From: Winogradskyella thalassocola
Lineage (GTDB): Bacteria; Bacteroidota; Bacteroidia; Flavobacteriales; Flavobacteriaceae
Length of the DNA: 64,000 nucleotides
Reading direction: 5' to 3'
NCBI RefSeq assembly: GCF_900099995.1
Contig: NZ_FNCZ01000001.1
Span: 806,001-870,000 of the forward strand
The notes beneath the pieces are model-generated. The model saw only the letters and a program-made list of their open reading frames with translations, did not search any database and was not told where the DNA came from. Positions 17,883 through 26,446 of the stretch are shown here, one piece after another (the stretch's first letter is position 1; each line of letters starts with the position of its first letter). The position numbers and the translations under genes were made by a program.

Positions 17883-19979
17883 ATGAAAACGACTTATATA
17901 ATGAAAACAAAATTAACTGCATTTGCCTTATTGTTTTTTATAACATTAGGTGTTAATGCTCAAATAGATAGATCAAAACAACCAAAAGCTGGTCCTGAGC
18001 CAGAAATTAGTTTAAAAACTCCAAGTGAATTTGAATTAAAGAATGGTTTAAAAGTATTGGTTGTTGAAAATCATAAATTACCAAGAGTTTCTTACTCTTT
18101 ACGTTTAGATAATAACCCTATTGCTTCTGGTGATAAAGCTGGTTTAGAAAGTTTACTCGGTAGTATGTTAGGAAATGGAACAACTTCTATTTCTAAAGAT
18201 GACTTTAATGAAGAGATAGACTTTTTAGGAGCACGTTTAAGCTTTGGATTTAGTGGTGGTTATGCAAGTTCTTTATCTAAATATTCTGATCGTATTTTAG
18301 AGTTAATGGCAGATGCAGCTATTAATCCTTTATTAACTGAAGAAGAGTTTGAAAAAGAAAAAACGAAGCTTATTGAAAACCTAAAACAAGGCGAAAAAAG
18401 TATCGATGCTATTAGTGGTCGTGTAGGTGATGCTTTAGCATACGGAACTAAACATCCTTATGGTGAGTTTACTACTGAAGAGACCATTAATAATGTTTCT
18501 TTTGGTGATGCATTAGCTTTTTACGAAAAATACTTTAATCCGAATAATGCATATTTAGTAGTTATTGGTGATGTTGAATTTAAAGCTGTTAAGAAGCAAA
18601 TAGAAAAACGTTTTTCTAAATGGGAAAAGTCTGTAGATGTATCTGCAACACTTCCTAATGTAAATCCTAATGCACAATACACGCAAATTAATTTTGTGGA
18701 TTTACCAAGTGCATCACAATCTAGCATTACTATTATGAATAATGTTGATTTAAAGATGAATGATGAAGACTATCATGCAGCTTTAATCACAAACAATATT
18801 TTAGGTGGTGGTGGCGAAGGTTATTTATTTAAAAACCTTCGTGAAGAACATGGATATACTTATGGTGCATACTCTAGCTTAAGAGCTAATAGATATGGAG
18901 CTGGTCGTTTTACGGCAACTGCTAAAGTAAGAGCTATGGTTACAGATAGTGCTGTAGTCGAAGCTTTAAAAGAAATTAACCGTATTAAGACAGAACCTGT
19001 AGATGCTCAATTACTAGCAGATGCAAAAGCAAAGTATGTTGGTAATTTTATAATGGGATTAGAAAGTCCTCAAACGGTTGCAAATTATGCACTGAACATA
19101 AAATTGAACGATTTACCGAAAGATTTCTATGCTACATATTTACAGAAAATAAATGATGTGTCTACTGAAGATATTATGAGAGTTGCTAATAAGTATTTTA
19201 AACCTGAAAATGCGAGAATACTTGTTGTAGGTAAAGGAAGTGATGTTATAGAAAATCTTGAAAAAACAGGAATTCCTATTAAGTATTACGACGCTTATGC
19301 TAACCCTGTTGAGAAGCCAGTATTCACTAAGCCATTACCAGCAGGTTTAACCGCTGATGCAGTTATCAATAATTATGTTACCGCAATTGGTGGTAAAGAT
19401 AATTTAAGTAAGATTAACACGCTTTTAGTGAATTCTGATGTTACTATCCAAGGAGCTCCATTTAAGCCGAAAGCGACTGTTAAGCAAATGGCACCAAACA
19501 AATCTTACATGGAAATTGTAGTTGAAGGAATGGGTGCTGTAATGCAGCAAAGTTTTAATGGTGAGAGTGGCTACATGGTTCAACAAGGTCAAAAAACTGT
19601 AATGGACGATAAAATGCTATCTGCTAAGAAAGCTGAAAAAGGATTGTTTCCAGAATTACATATGGAACCATCTAGTTTAGCTTTAGAAAGCATTATGACG
19701 ATTGATGGTTCTGACGTTTATAAAGTGAAAGTAACAAATGGAGATGTGATATCTTACAGATATTACGATACTGAAACTGGATACTTATTAAGAACGGAAG
19801 AGACTGCTGAAATGGGAGGACAAACATTGACTACCATTACTGATTTTTCTAACTATAAGGAAGTTGGTAGTGTAATGTTACCAAATACAATGAAAATTGC
19901 TACAGGTCCTCAAGTTTTATCTTTTGAAACTACAGAAGTTAAAATTAATGAAGGTGTATCAGATGCTGATTTTAATTAA
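17883..19979 (+). CDS. M16B peptidase, non-catalytic partner with extra C-terminal domain
   Basis: About 698 aa from the ATG at 17883; ATGs at 17871 and 17901 are alternatives, and the last places the signal peptide (TKLTAFALLFFITLGVNAQ) at the very N-terminus. Two M16 halves span about residues 40-460. The HxxEH site is replaced (around GLESLLGSMLGN), while the substrate-binding Arg/Tyr motif LREEHGYTYGAYSS is intact. This is the reverse of the upstream gene. Residues about 490-698 form an added domain resembling the periplasmic LolA/outer-membrane lipoprotein-sorting beta-sheet fold (inference). Ends at a strong terminator at 20003. Confidence 0.88.
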   Translation: MKTTYIMKTKLTAFALLFFITLGVNAQIDRSKQPKAGPEPEISLKTPSEFELKNGLKVLVVENHKLPRVSYSLRLDNNPIASGDKAGLESLLGSMLGNGTTSISKDDFNEEIDFLGARLSFGFSGGYASSLSKYSDRILELMADAAINPLLTEEEFEKEKTKLIENLKQGEKSIDAISGRVGDALAYGTKHPYGEFTTEETINNVSFGDALAFYEKYFNPNNAYLVVIGDVEFKAVKKQIEKRFSKWEKSVDVSATLPNVNPNAQYTQINFVDLPSASQSSITIMNNVDLKMNDEDYHAALITNNILGGGGEGYLFKNLREEHGYTYGAYSSLRANRYGAGRFTATAKVRAMVTDSAVVEALKEINRIKTEPVDAQLLADAKAKYVGNFIMGLESPQTVANYALNIKLNDLPKDFYATYLQKINDVSTEDIMRVANKYFKPENARILVVGKGSDVIENLEKTGIPIKYYDAYANPVEKPVFTKPLPAGLTADAVINNYVTAIGGKDNLSKINTLLVNSDVTIQGAPFKPKATVKQMAPNKSYMEIVVEGMGAVMQQSFNGESGYMVQQGQKTVMDDKMLSAKKAEKGLFPELHMEPSSLALESIMTIDGSDVYKVKVTNGDVISYRYYDTETGYLLRTEETAEMGGQTLTTITDFSNYKEVGSVMLPNTMKIATGPQVLSFETTEVKINEGVSDADFN

Positions 19980-20002
19980 TCACATTTAACATATTAATAT
20001 CA

Positions 20003-20031
20003 AAACCGAAGTGAAAGCTTCGGTTTTTTTA
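20003..20031 (+). terminator. terminator of the M16 peptidase operon
   Basis: AAACCGAAG (20003-20011) pairs perfectly with CTTCGGTTT (20018-20026) around a 6-base loop, followed by a run of T residues. Confidence 0.9.
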
Positions 20032-20037
20032 TACGTA

Positions 20038-20925
20038 TTAGTTTAGTTTAGAATTCGATTTATGGGATAAATAAACTCCAATTAGAATGAGTATTGCAGC
20101 TAAACCTTGAATAAGACTAAAATGTTCACCGTCTAAAACTCCCCAGATTAATGCTATAATAGGCATCATATAAGTTACAGACGATGCAAAAACGGGAGTG
20201 GACATTTGTACCAGTTTAAAATACAACACTTTTGCAATGGCTGTTCCAAAGACTGATAAAATTGTAACATATAACAATGCACTTAAGAGATTTGGATTAT
20301 TAAACGTCTGTCGGGTAAAAAAATCACTAAATAATAAAACGATAAGAGCAGGAATAATTATTAAGGCATAGTTTCCGGCGGCAATAGCTAATGGCTTTAC
20401 ATCTTGTAGATATCGTTTTATAATATTAACATTAGCGGCGTACATTACTGTAGATGCTATTACAAAAGCTGCATATAAATAATTTTGATTAGGGTTTAAT
20501 TCCGAACCTTTTAAAATTAATATTGCCGTACCAATGAAACCGACAGCCACTCCAAAAATTTGTCGCTTCGTAGAGGTTATTCTAAATATGGCAAAGCCCA
20601 ATAAAATAGTGTTTAAAGGAACCAAAGAATTTAATATGGATGTCACAGCACTATCAATTTCTGTTTCTGCGATGGCAAAAAAGAAGGATGGAATAAAGGA
20701 GCCTAAAAGACCAGAAAGTAGAAGCCATTTCCATTTGGATTTCGGAATTGCTTTTAACGTATTGAAACCAAATCCTAAAAGCAGTATTCCTGTTATAATC
20801 GTTCTAAGTGCTCCAAGCTGAAAAGCTGTAAGCCCTAAAAGCGATTTTTTAATTAAAATAAATGAGCTTCCCCATATAATGGAAAGAATTAAAAGGTAAA
20901 TCCATTTAAGATTAAGATTTTTCAT
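20038..20925 (-). CDS. EamA-family (DMT) transporter
   Basis: About 295 aa from the ATG complementary to 20923-20925, which starts MKNLNLKWIYLLILS. An in-frame ATG eight codons further upstream is possible but adds a hydrophilic stub. Two EamA repeats give about ten transmembrane helices; the motif IIWGSSFILIKKSLLGL is typical of the family. Inner-membrane metabolite exporter or importer of unknown substrate. It is convergent with the M16 operon and appears to stand alone. Confidence 0.87.
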   Translation of the reverse strand: MKNLNLKWIYLLILSIIWGSSFILIKKSLLGLTAFQLGALRTIITGILLLGFGFNTLKAIPKSKWKWLLLSGLLGSFIPSFFFAIAETEIDSAVTSILNSLVPLNTILLGFAIFRITSTKRQIFGVAVGFIGTAILILKGSELNPNQNYLYAAFVIASTVMYAANVNIIKRYLQDVKPLAIAAGNYALIIIPALIVLLFSDFFTRQTFNNPNLLSALLYVTILSVFGTAIAKVLYFKLVQMSTPVFASSVTYMMPIIALIWGVLDGEHFSLIQGLAAILILIGVYLSHKSNSKLN

Positions 20926-21023
20926 ACAAAGACTATAATAAGGAATCACAAAATTCGTTAATTATCTCGCATGGAAGGTCAATATTTATTAGATTTAACC
21001 AAAATTAATAATACGTTAGACTA

Positions 21024-21539
21024 ATGAAGACATTAAATACATTAAGCTTAGTAATAGTTATGGCTTTATTTTTTACATCTTGTAAAAATGAATCACAGCC
21101 AGAAGTTAAAACTGTAGATGTAGAAGCTACCAAAAACGATGTTGCAACAACATTAGATCCAAATGCAACTTATGCTAAGGTGGAGTTTGGTATTGATGGT
21201 ATGACTTGTGCTATGGGTTGTGCTAAAACAATTGAAAAGAAAATGGCTAAAATGGAAGGTGTAAAATCAGCAAAAGTTGATTTTGATACGCGTTTAGCTA
21301 TGGTAGAATATGATGAGGCAAAAGTAACGCCAAAATCGTTAGAAGAAGCTGTTGGTAAAGTGTCAGATACATATAAGGTTAAAGACATGCATGCGGTCGA
21401 TGATTTTGGATCTGATAAAAAAATGTGTGATGCAGATTGTAAAAAAGCATGTTGCGCAAACAAAACAGAGGCTGAAAAAGTAGCTTGTAAAGCAGATTGT
21501 AAAAAAGAATGTTGTAATAAAGAAGAGAAGGCTGAGTAA
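21024..21539 (+). CDS. HMA-domain lipoprotein with two CxxxCxxxCC motifs
   Basis: 171 aa. A lipoprotein signal (TSC, Cys20) is followed by a short spacer and a heavy-metal-associated domain (about 50-120). The metal loop reads GMTCAMGCAK, so the two Cys (62 and 66) are spaced CxxxC rather than the usual CxxC. The C-terminal tail (130-171) has two copies of C-x3-C-x3-CC (Cys135/139/143/144 and 155/159/163/164) in a Lys/Glu-rich setting. It probably binds thiophilic metal ions (copper, zinc, mercury or cadmium) on a membrane face. No efflux pump is adjacent. Single gene with its own terminator. Confidence 0.8.
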   Translation: MKTLNTLSLVIVMALFFTSCKNESQPEVKTVDVEATKNDVATTLDPNATYAKVEFGIDGMTCAMGCAKTIEKKMAKMEGVKSAKVDFDTRLAMVEYDEAKVTPKSLEEAVGKVSDTYKVKDMHAVDDFGSDKKMCDADCKKACCANKTEAEKVACKADCKKECCNKEEKAE

Positions 21540-21566
21540 ATTCAGTTAACATCAAATATAATTTAA

Positions 21567-21596
21567 AACGCTATCCGAAAGGGTGGCGTTTTTTTA
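21567..21596 (+). terminator. terminator of the HMA lipoprotein gene
   Basis: AACGCTATCC and GGGTGGCGTT form a 10-bp stem with two G-T pairs, capped by a GAAA tetraloop (21577-21580), then a T-run. Confidence 0.85.
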
Positions 21597-21965
21597 TTGA
21601 ACTTGAAGTAGAATTAAGGCTACTGCAAAGCATCCTATAGGCAAAAGCCATAGTAAGTATATAGATGTGTCATTTCTTTTAAATTTTGCGTTAAGGATGT
21701 TCCTTTTCTTTCCATTATAACGCATCCAATTTTTGAAGATAATAAAAAGCACTATTAGTCCATATATTACCCAAAACTTAGTGCTAGATATTAAAGACAT
21801 CTTCATTTGGCTTGCAAATGCTTTGAGAAAAGCAGCTAATACAAGTATCACCGACAACTCTAAAAACGTAATATAAAACAAGGCTATATTTAGACTTCGT
21901 TTACCTAGCTTTTTTTTGTAATGGTTGAAAATTGAAATATAATAATTGTCAAAAAATGAAGCCAT
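21594..21965 (-). CDS. small integral membrane protein of unknown function
   Basis: 123 aa with three hydrophobic segments (about 30-50, 65-80 and 100-120) separated by a Lys/Arg-rich loop (NWMRYNGKKRNILNAKFKR). I do not recognise the family; similar short proteins with this layout are common in Flavobacteriaceae. The stop codon lies within the T-run of the facing terminator, so the two genes converge very tightly. It is transcribed in the same direction as the DUF5689 gene but is separated from it by a terminator at 21987, so it probably has its own promoter. Confidence 0.65.
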   Translation of the reverse strand: MASFFDNYYISIFNHYKKKLGKRSLNIALFYITFLELSVILVLAAFLKAFASQMKMSLISSTKFWVIYGLIVLFIIFKNWMRYNGKKRNILNAKFKRNDTSIYLLWLLPIGCFAVALILLQVQ

Positions 21966-21986
21966 ATCAAAAGGGTATAAAAAAAT

Positions 21987-22016
21987 AAAACCTGCTAATT
22001 TATATCAGCAGGTTTT
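21987..22016 (-). terminator. terminator of the TonB receptor/DUF5689 operon
   Basis: AAAACCTGCT (21987-21996) pairs perfectly with AGCAGGTTTT (22007-22016) around a 10-base loop, with T residues following on the minus strand, 19 bases after the DUF5689 stop. Confidence 0.85.
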
Positions 22017-22034
22017 ATTAATATAGTTGTATTC

Positions 22035-23447
22035 TTAATTTGCGATAATAGAAAGATCATCAATTTGATATGCTCCGTCTAAAGTTTCGTCATTACCAGA
22101 ACCTACAACTTTAAATGCAACATATAATGTGCCAGTGTAAGATGATAAATCAATTAAACCAGACTCTACAAATTCATACCAAGAATTAGATTGCGTAGGT
22201 AGGTTTGCATTAACAGGAATCCAAGTTGCTCCAAGTACATCAGATCCATCATAGTCTGTAGAAACAAATACTTCTAAAGTATTAGCATCAGATTCTAAAT
22301 GGTGCTGAGCCGCTTTAAAGTTTAAGAACTCATTATCCTGAGCGTCCATATCAAAACCTGGAGTGACTAACCAAGCGATATTATCGTCATTACCTGAGCC
22401 GAATGTACTGAATTCAGTATAACCATTTCCGCTAAACGTTTTCTCTCTCCAAATCCAAGAACCTGCTTCTGCAAAGTTAGTCCAGCCTGGTAAATCTAAA
22501 TTTGTATTATTAGTAACAGATTCAAAGTCTTCAGAAAAAATAGTTGTAAAATCAGAAGGATCTAATAAAGAACATCTAGGCGCTTCCATCATAACATCAT
22601 CAGTAGAGTTTAAAGCTAATATTAAGCTTGCTCCATCAAAAGTCTTGCTTACTACAGCCGTAATATTTCCGTTACCTTCTGGCAAAGGCTCATTTTTAAA
22701 ACTTGAAAAACTACTAGTTTCTAATCTAAATTGCGTGTAGTTAAAACCATTACAGTCTTGTAAAATTCTTTGTGTATCGTATACTTGAATTGGATCAAAA
22801 TAATTTAAACCTGCTAAATTATCAGCGAACTCTACATTTTGAACATTTACTAATACACCTACATGAGCGTTTGTAATTTCAGAAAACGATACCGTTAAAG
22901 GAGTGATTTCTTCAGTAACTGTAGATCTTAAAACTTTTTGTCTAATTTGAATTTCATTTAAACTTACTACTGTAGTACCGAATTGATCAGTTTCAACTCC
23001 ACCACCAATTGTAGTTACTCCGTTTCCGACACGTTCTTCTCCAATATAAAGATCTTTTAAACCAATATAAACTTCTCTTCCTAAATTGAATTGGTTGTAA
23101 GTATCAACTTGGTTTAAAATCACTTTTAAGCCTGATGTTGGGTTCGTAGGACTATCTTGAATATAAAATTCTTTAAAGAAGTTTCCTGTTTGATCAGATG
23201 AGGATACATATCCTTTTACATAATCATTAGTATCTACTGGATCAATGAATTCTCCTCCTTGGTATAAGGCTTTAACTTCTGCAAAAGACAATTCATTTCC
23301 AGTTGCTAATAATTCTGTAAGAGCTTTATTTTCTTCGTTTCCTAAACTACTAGGTATTGTATAATCATCATCTTGTACACAAGATGTAATAGCCATAGAC
23401 GCTATTAAGACTAACATTAATTTTAAAGATTTAATCGCTTTATTCAT
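22035..23447 (-). CDS. DUF5689 lipoprotein with choice-of-anchor J domain
   Basis: About 470 aa from the ATG complementary to 23445-23447, chosen because it starts MNKAIKSLKLMLVLIA and leads straight into the lipobox SMAITSC (Cys about 23); the longest frame adds 16 residues without purpose. Residues about 40-285 are a DUF5689 region (beta-rich, OB-fold-like). Residues about 290-470 form a jelly-roll of the choice-of-anchor J/cleaved adhesin type (FSEDFES, GSWIWRE, DDNIAWLVTPGFDM). It should sit on the outer membrane surface and pair with the TonB-dependent receptor encoded 78 bases upstream, in the place a SusD-like protein usually takes. Ligand unknown. Confidence 0.82.
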   Translation of the reverse strand: MNKAIKSLKLMLVLIASMAITSCVQDDDYTIPSSLGNEENKALTELLATGNELSFAEVKALYQGGEFIDPVDTNDYVKGYVSSSDQTGNFFKEFYIQDSPTNPTSGLKVILNQVDTYNQFNLGREVYIGLKDLYIGEERVGNGVTTIGGGVETDQFGTTVVSLNEIQIRQKVLRSTVTEEITPLTVSFSEITNAHVGVLVNVQNVEFADNLAGLNYFDPIQVYDTQRILQDCNGFNYTQFRLETSSFSSFKNEPLPEGNGNITAVVSKTFDGASLILALNSTDDVMMEAPRCSLLDPSDFTTIFSEDFESVTNNTNLDLPGWTNFAEAGSWIWREKTFSGNGYTEFSTFGSGNDDNIAWLVTPGFDMDAQDNEFLNFKAAQHHLESDANTLEVFVSTDYDGSDVLGATWIPVNANLPTQSNSWYEFVESGLIDLSSYTGTLYVAFKVVGSGNDETLDGAYQIDDLSIIAN

Positions 23448-23525
23448 AACTTTTTTATTTATAATTATTGAATCTATGAAATTTGAACATTTCATAATTG
23501 TGATATTATTTATTAATTTTTCTTT

Positions 23526-26318
23526 TTAGAATCTTACGTTTACGTTAACAAAATAGTTAGCGCCACGTCCATACCAGTACTTAGAACCAAATCTAGGATT
23601 GCCATCAGCATTATCATCTCTAAGTTCTCTGTAGTTAGCATTTCTACCTTGCTCAAAACCACCTGTTTTGTAAACTTCATCTAAGATGTTACCAACACTA
23701 GCAAATAGACTAATGTAATAATCATCAACTTTCCAAGATTTACCACCAACAAGGTTAACAACCATATAGTCGCTAATTTTTTCTTGTTTTAATAAGTCTG
23801 TAGCTATATCTTCATCATAATCATTTATTGGTAATCCGTCTGAATCTAAATAGAAATTCTCTGTTCTTGTTAATGCATTTACATCAATATAAGCATTAGA
23901 GAAGAAGTTAGCGGTTGCGCCAAACCACCAGAAATCAGGATCTCTATATTCAAATCCAATAGAAGCAGCTCTTTGAGGTCCACCAGCAAGCTTATAATCT
24001 TTTAGATTAGCTTTTCCGTAATCAATAGAACCAGAACCATCTGCTGTTTCAAAACTAGCCGAAGTTAAATATAAATTAGGGTTGTTGTCGTAAGTATATT
24101 GACCAATAGAAGCAGCACCTTTCAACTTTATAGTTGGTGTTACTTGTGCTTCAATTCCTAATTCCATACCTAAATGGCTTTTGTCTATACCTTGTAAAAC
24201 TTCTTGTACAAATGCAGATGTATCGTTATCTGCGATATCGTTACCACCACTTAAACCATCAGCATAATAAAAACCAACTTCGTTAGCATCTTCTATTTTG
24301 GTATAAAATCCTGTAACTTTAGCGTTAACTATTGGTGATCTAAATATGTAACTTGCATCTAAAGATGTTACTATTTCTTCACTGATATTATTTACGACAG
24401 AATGATTTTCTCTAGAGTTAGAGAACGTGTTACGTAAATTTGGTGCTCTAGTAAGGTAACCTCCATTAACATCAATTAAGTGTTTTCCTGTAATTTTATA
24501 TGTGAATCCTGCTTTTGCACCAATGCCTGTAAAAGAAAGTTCTTCTCCTTTTCCGTAAGATGTTGGAGCTTCAGGTCCAAAAGTTTGATCTTCATCAAAT
24601 CTACTATTTTCCCATAATCCTTCTCTTTGATATGTTGTGCTAGTAATATTAGCAGAAGCGTAGAAATCAAATTTGTTATACTTAAACTGTCCTTGTGCAT
24701 AAGCTGAAATTACATCAGCGTATAAGTTATAGTTGTACCTGTATTTATCTCCTTCTTGTACTATTCTATCTTGATTACGGTTATCGTATTGATACCCGTC
24801 AAAAGAATCTACATTTAATAAACCAACATCAGAACCTAATAGATCTAAAACTTCTCCAAAGTTTTCTGATTTTAAGTTTTTGTAGTTTACCGCTCCATTA
24901 ATAACGATGTTGTCATTAATTTCAGAAGTAAATATAGAATTAACCGTTAATTGCTTGTCGTCAGCTCTGTCTTCGTATAAAGCGTAAGCAGAAGTAATAT
25001 CATTTATATTATTAGTAACATTGGCATCTATAATACGATTCCAATCTAATTGACCATCATTTATGAATTTTTGCTCTGCTAAATACGCACCCGCAAGATC
25101 ATCTCTTTGCTCATGGTAGCTAGGTAATAGTTGGTAATAAGCAGCACTTGGGTTACCACCACCGCTATAATCTATTCTACTATTTCCTAATTTACCAAAT
25201 TGGTAACCAACATTAGTATTTAATCTCGTTTTAGAAGAAATATCCCAATAATGATTCAACATAAAAATAGGCTCTTCAACTTCTTTTATACGAGAGTTAC
25301 GTTGTTCACCATCTAAGCTTCCCCAATACTCATTGTATTTAATTCCTTTTAGGTCATAAATCTCTTGTGTGTTTGGTGAAGACTTCCCTCTTCTATTAGG
25401 TGTATAAACTGAAGTAAAGTTAATACTATGTTTATCATTTATTTTCTTTTCTACAGAAGCAAAAAATGAATTAGAGTCATATAATGTTCCATCTACAAAA
25501 CCTTCTTCACCCCAACGTCTTCCTAACATAAGCGCATAAGACCATCCATCATCTAATAAACCAGATGCATAACTCGCCATTACTCGGTTAGTATAACTTC
25601 TATTTGAAGATGATAACGTAATTCTACCACCTTTTCTGTAAGAAGAAGCTCTAGTTATAATATTAGATGTTCCTAAAACACCACCAAAATTGTAGTCCGA
25701 AGGAGTAAGCCCAGTTGTTAAAACTTGGTTACGCATCATATCGTTTAATCCTCCCCAATTACTCCACTGTGGTCTTCCGTTGTAGAGTTTGTTCATTTCA
25801 ATTCCGTTCATTAAAACAGAACCATTTTCAGAATCTAAACCTCTTACTTTAAAGAAAGAAGAACTAAATTCAAAAGCTGCAGTCCTTTGAAAAATATCTA
25901 ATGATGAAGATAGTAACCCAGATATATTATCTGCACCACTAGTGTCATCATTTAACTCATCATCAGAAAGCGTAATCGTAAACATATCTTGTACGTCTGA
26001 TACATCTATGTCTAAAATCATATCTGTAATGTCAACAGTTTTTCCTTCATTTACAATGATAGGATAACGTTTCGTGACATAGCCTTCTTTAGAAATCCTT
26101 AGGACCTGTTCTCCTAATGGCACATTGCTGGAAAAAATAAATTCACCGAAACCGTTTGTTAAAGCTGTTTGCTGGGTTTCTTCAATTGTAATAGTAACAT
26201 CTGGAATTGGTTCCGAAGATGCAGCATCTTTTACACTACCTTTAATAATGGTGCTTTGTGCCACCATTGTAAAAGAGGAAAAAATCCCAAATAATAAAAT
26301 AATTAAACTTTTTTTCAT
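23526..26318 (-). CDS. TonB-dependent outer membrane receptor
   Basis: 930 aa. Signal peptide (about 1-20, ending TMVAQ), a carboxypeptidase-regulatory-like beta-sandwich (about 22-105), a plug domain (about 110-225) and a 22-strand barrel ending in the aromatic C-terminus VNVNVRF. The overall form is that of Bacteroidota nutrient receptors that take up large ligands using TonB energy. It is the first gene of a two-gene operon with the DUF5689 lipoprotein and is divergent from an exported DNase I-like enzyme, which suggests uptake of products released from nucleic acids or phosphoesters (inference). Confidence 0.92.
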   Translation of the reverse strand: MKKSLIILLFGIFSSFTMVAQSTIIKGSVKDAASSEPIPDVTITIEETQQTALTNGFGEFIFSSNVPLGEQVLRISKEGYVTKRYPIIVNEGKTVDITDMILDIDVSDVQDMFTITLSDDELNDDTSGADNISGLLSSSLDIFQRTAAFEFSSSFFKVRGLDSENGSVLMNGIEMNKLYNGRPQWSNWGGLNDMMRNQVLTTGLTPSDYNFGGVLGTSNIITRASSYRKGGRITLSSSNRSYTNRVMASYASGLLDDGWSYALMLGRRWGEEGFVDGTLYDSNSFFASVEKKINDKHSINFTSVYTPNRRGKSSPNTQEIYDLKGIKYNEYWGSLDGEQRNSRIKEVEEPIFMLNHYWDISSKTRLNTNVGYQFGKLGNSRIDYSGGGNPSAAYYQLLPSYHEQRDDLAGAYLAEQKFINDGQLDWNRIIDANVTNNINDITSAYALYEDRADDKQLTVNSIFTSEINDNIVINGAVNYKNLKSENFGEVLDLLGSDVGLLNVDSFDGYQYDNRNQDRIVQEGDKYRYNYNLYADVISAYAQGQFKYNKFDFYASANITSTTYQREGLWENSRFDEDQTFGPEAPTSYGKGEELSFTGIGAKAGFTYKITGKHLIDVNGGYLTRAPNLRNTFSNSRENHSVVNNISEEIVTSLDASYIFRSPIVNAKVTGFYTKIEDANEVGFYYADGLSGGNDIADNDTSAFVQEVLQGIDKSHLGMELGIEAQVTPTIKLKGAASIGQYTYDNNPNLYLTSASFETADGSGSIDYGKANLKDYKLAGGPQRAASIGFEYRDPDFWWFGATANFFSNAYIDVNALTRTENFYLDSDGLPINDYDEDIATDLLKQEKISDYMVVNLVGGKSWKVDDYYISLFASVGNILDEVYKTGGFEQGRNANYRELRDDNADGNPRFGSKYWYGRGANYFVNVNVRF

Positions 26319-26373
26319 ACCTAATTTTAAAGTTAATAATCTTTGTACATTAAATAAAAGTTATTTAAGGCTT

Positions 26374-26381
26374 GCAAATTT
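26374..26381 (-). promoter_or_regulatory. candidate -7 element for the receptor operon
   Basis: TAAATTTG on the minus strand matches TAnnTTTG, 55 bases upstream of the receptor ATG. No TTG is found at the expected distance, so support is partial. Confidence 0.4.
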
Positions 26382-26402
26382 ACATTATTTATAATAAATA
26401 TC

Positions 26403-26410
26403 TACTTTTG
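26403..26410 (+). promoter_or_regulatory. candidate -7 element for the endonuclease-like gene
   Basis: TACTTTTG matches TAnnTTTG, 36 bases upstream of the ATG at 26447. It shares the 128-base divergent region with the receptor promoter, so both could be controlled by one site. The -33 box is weak. Confidence 0.45.
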
Positions 26411-26446
26411 GCTCAAGATTTGTAAAGTAATTAATGTTAACATAAC

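Noticed and set aside
24476..24901. Two short frames inside the TonB receptor gene
   Set aside because: They lie in other frames of a clearly coding, full-length receptor; composition is that of a shadow.
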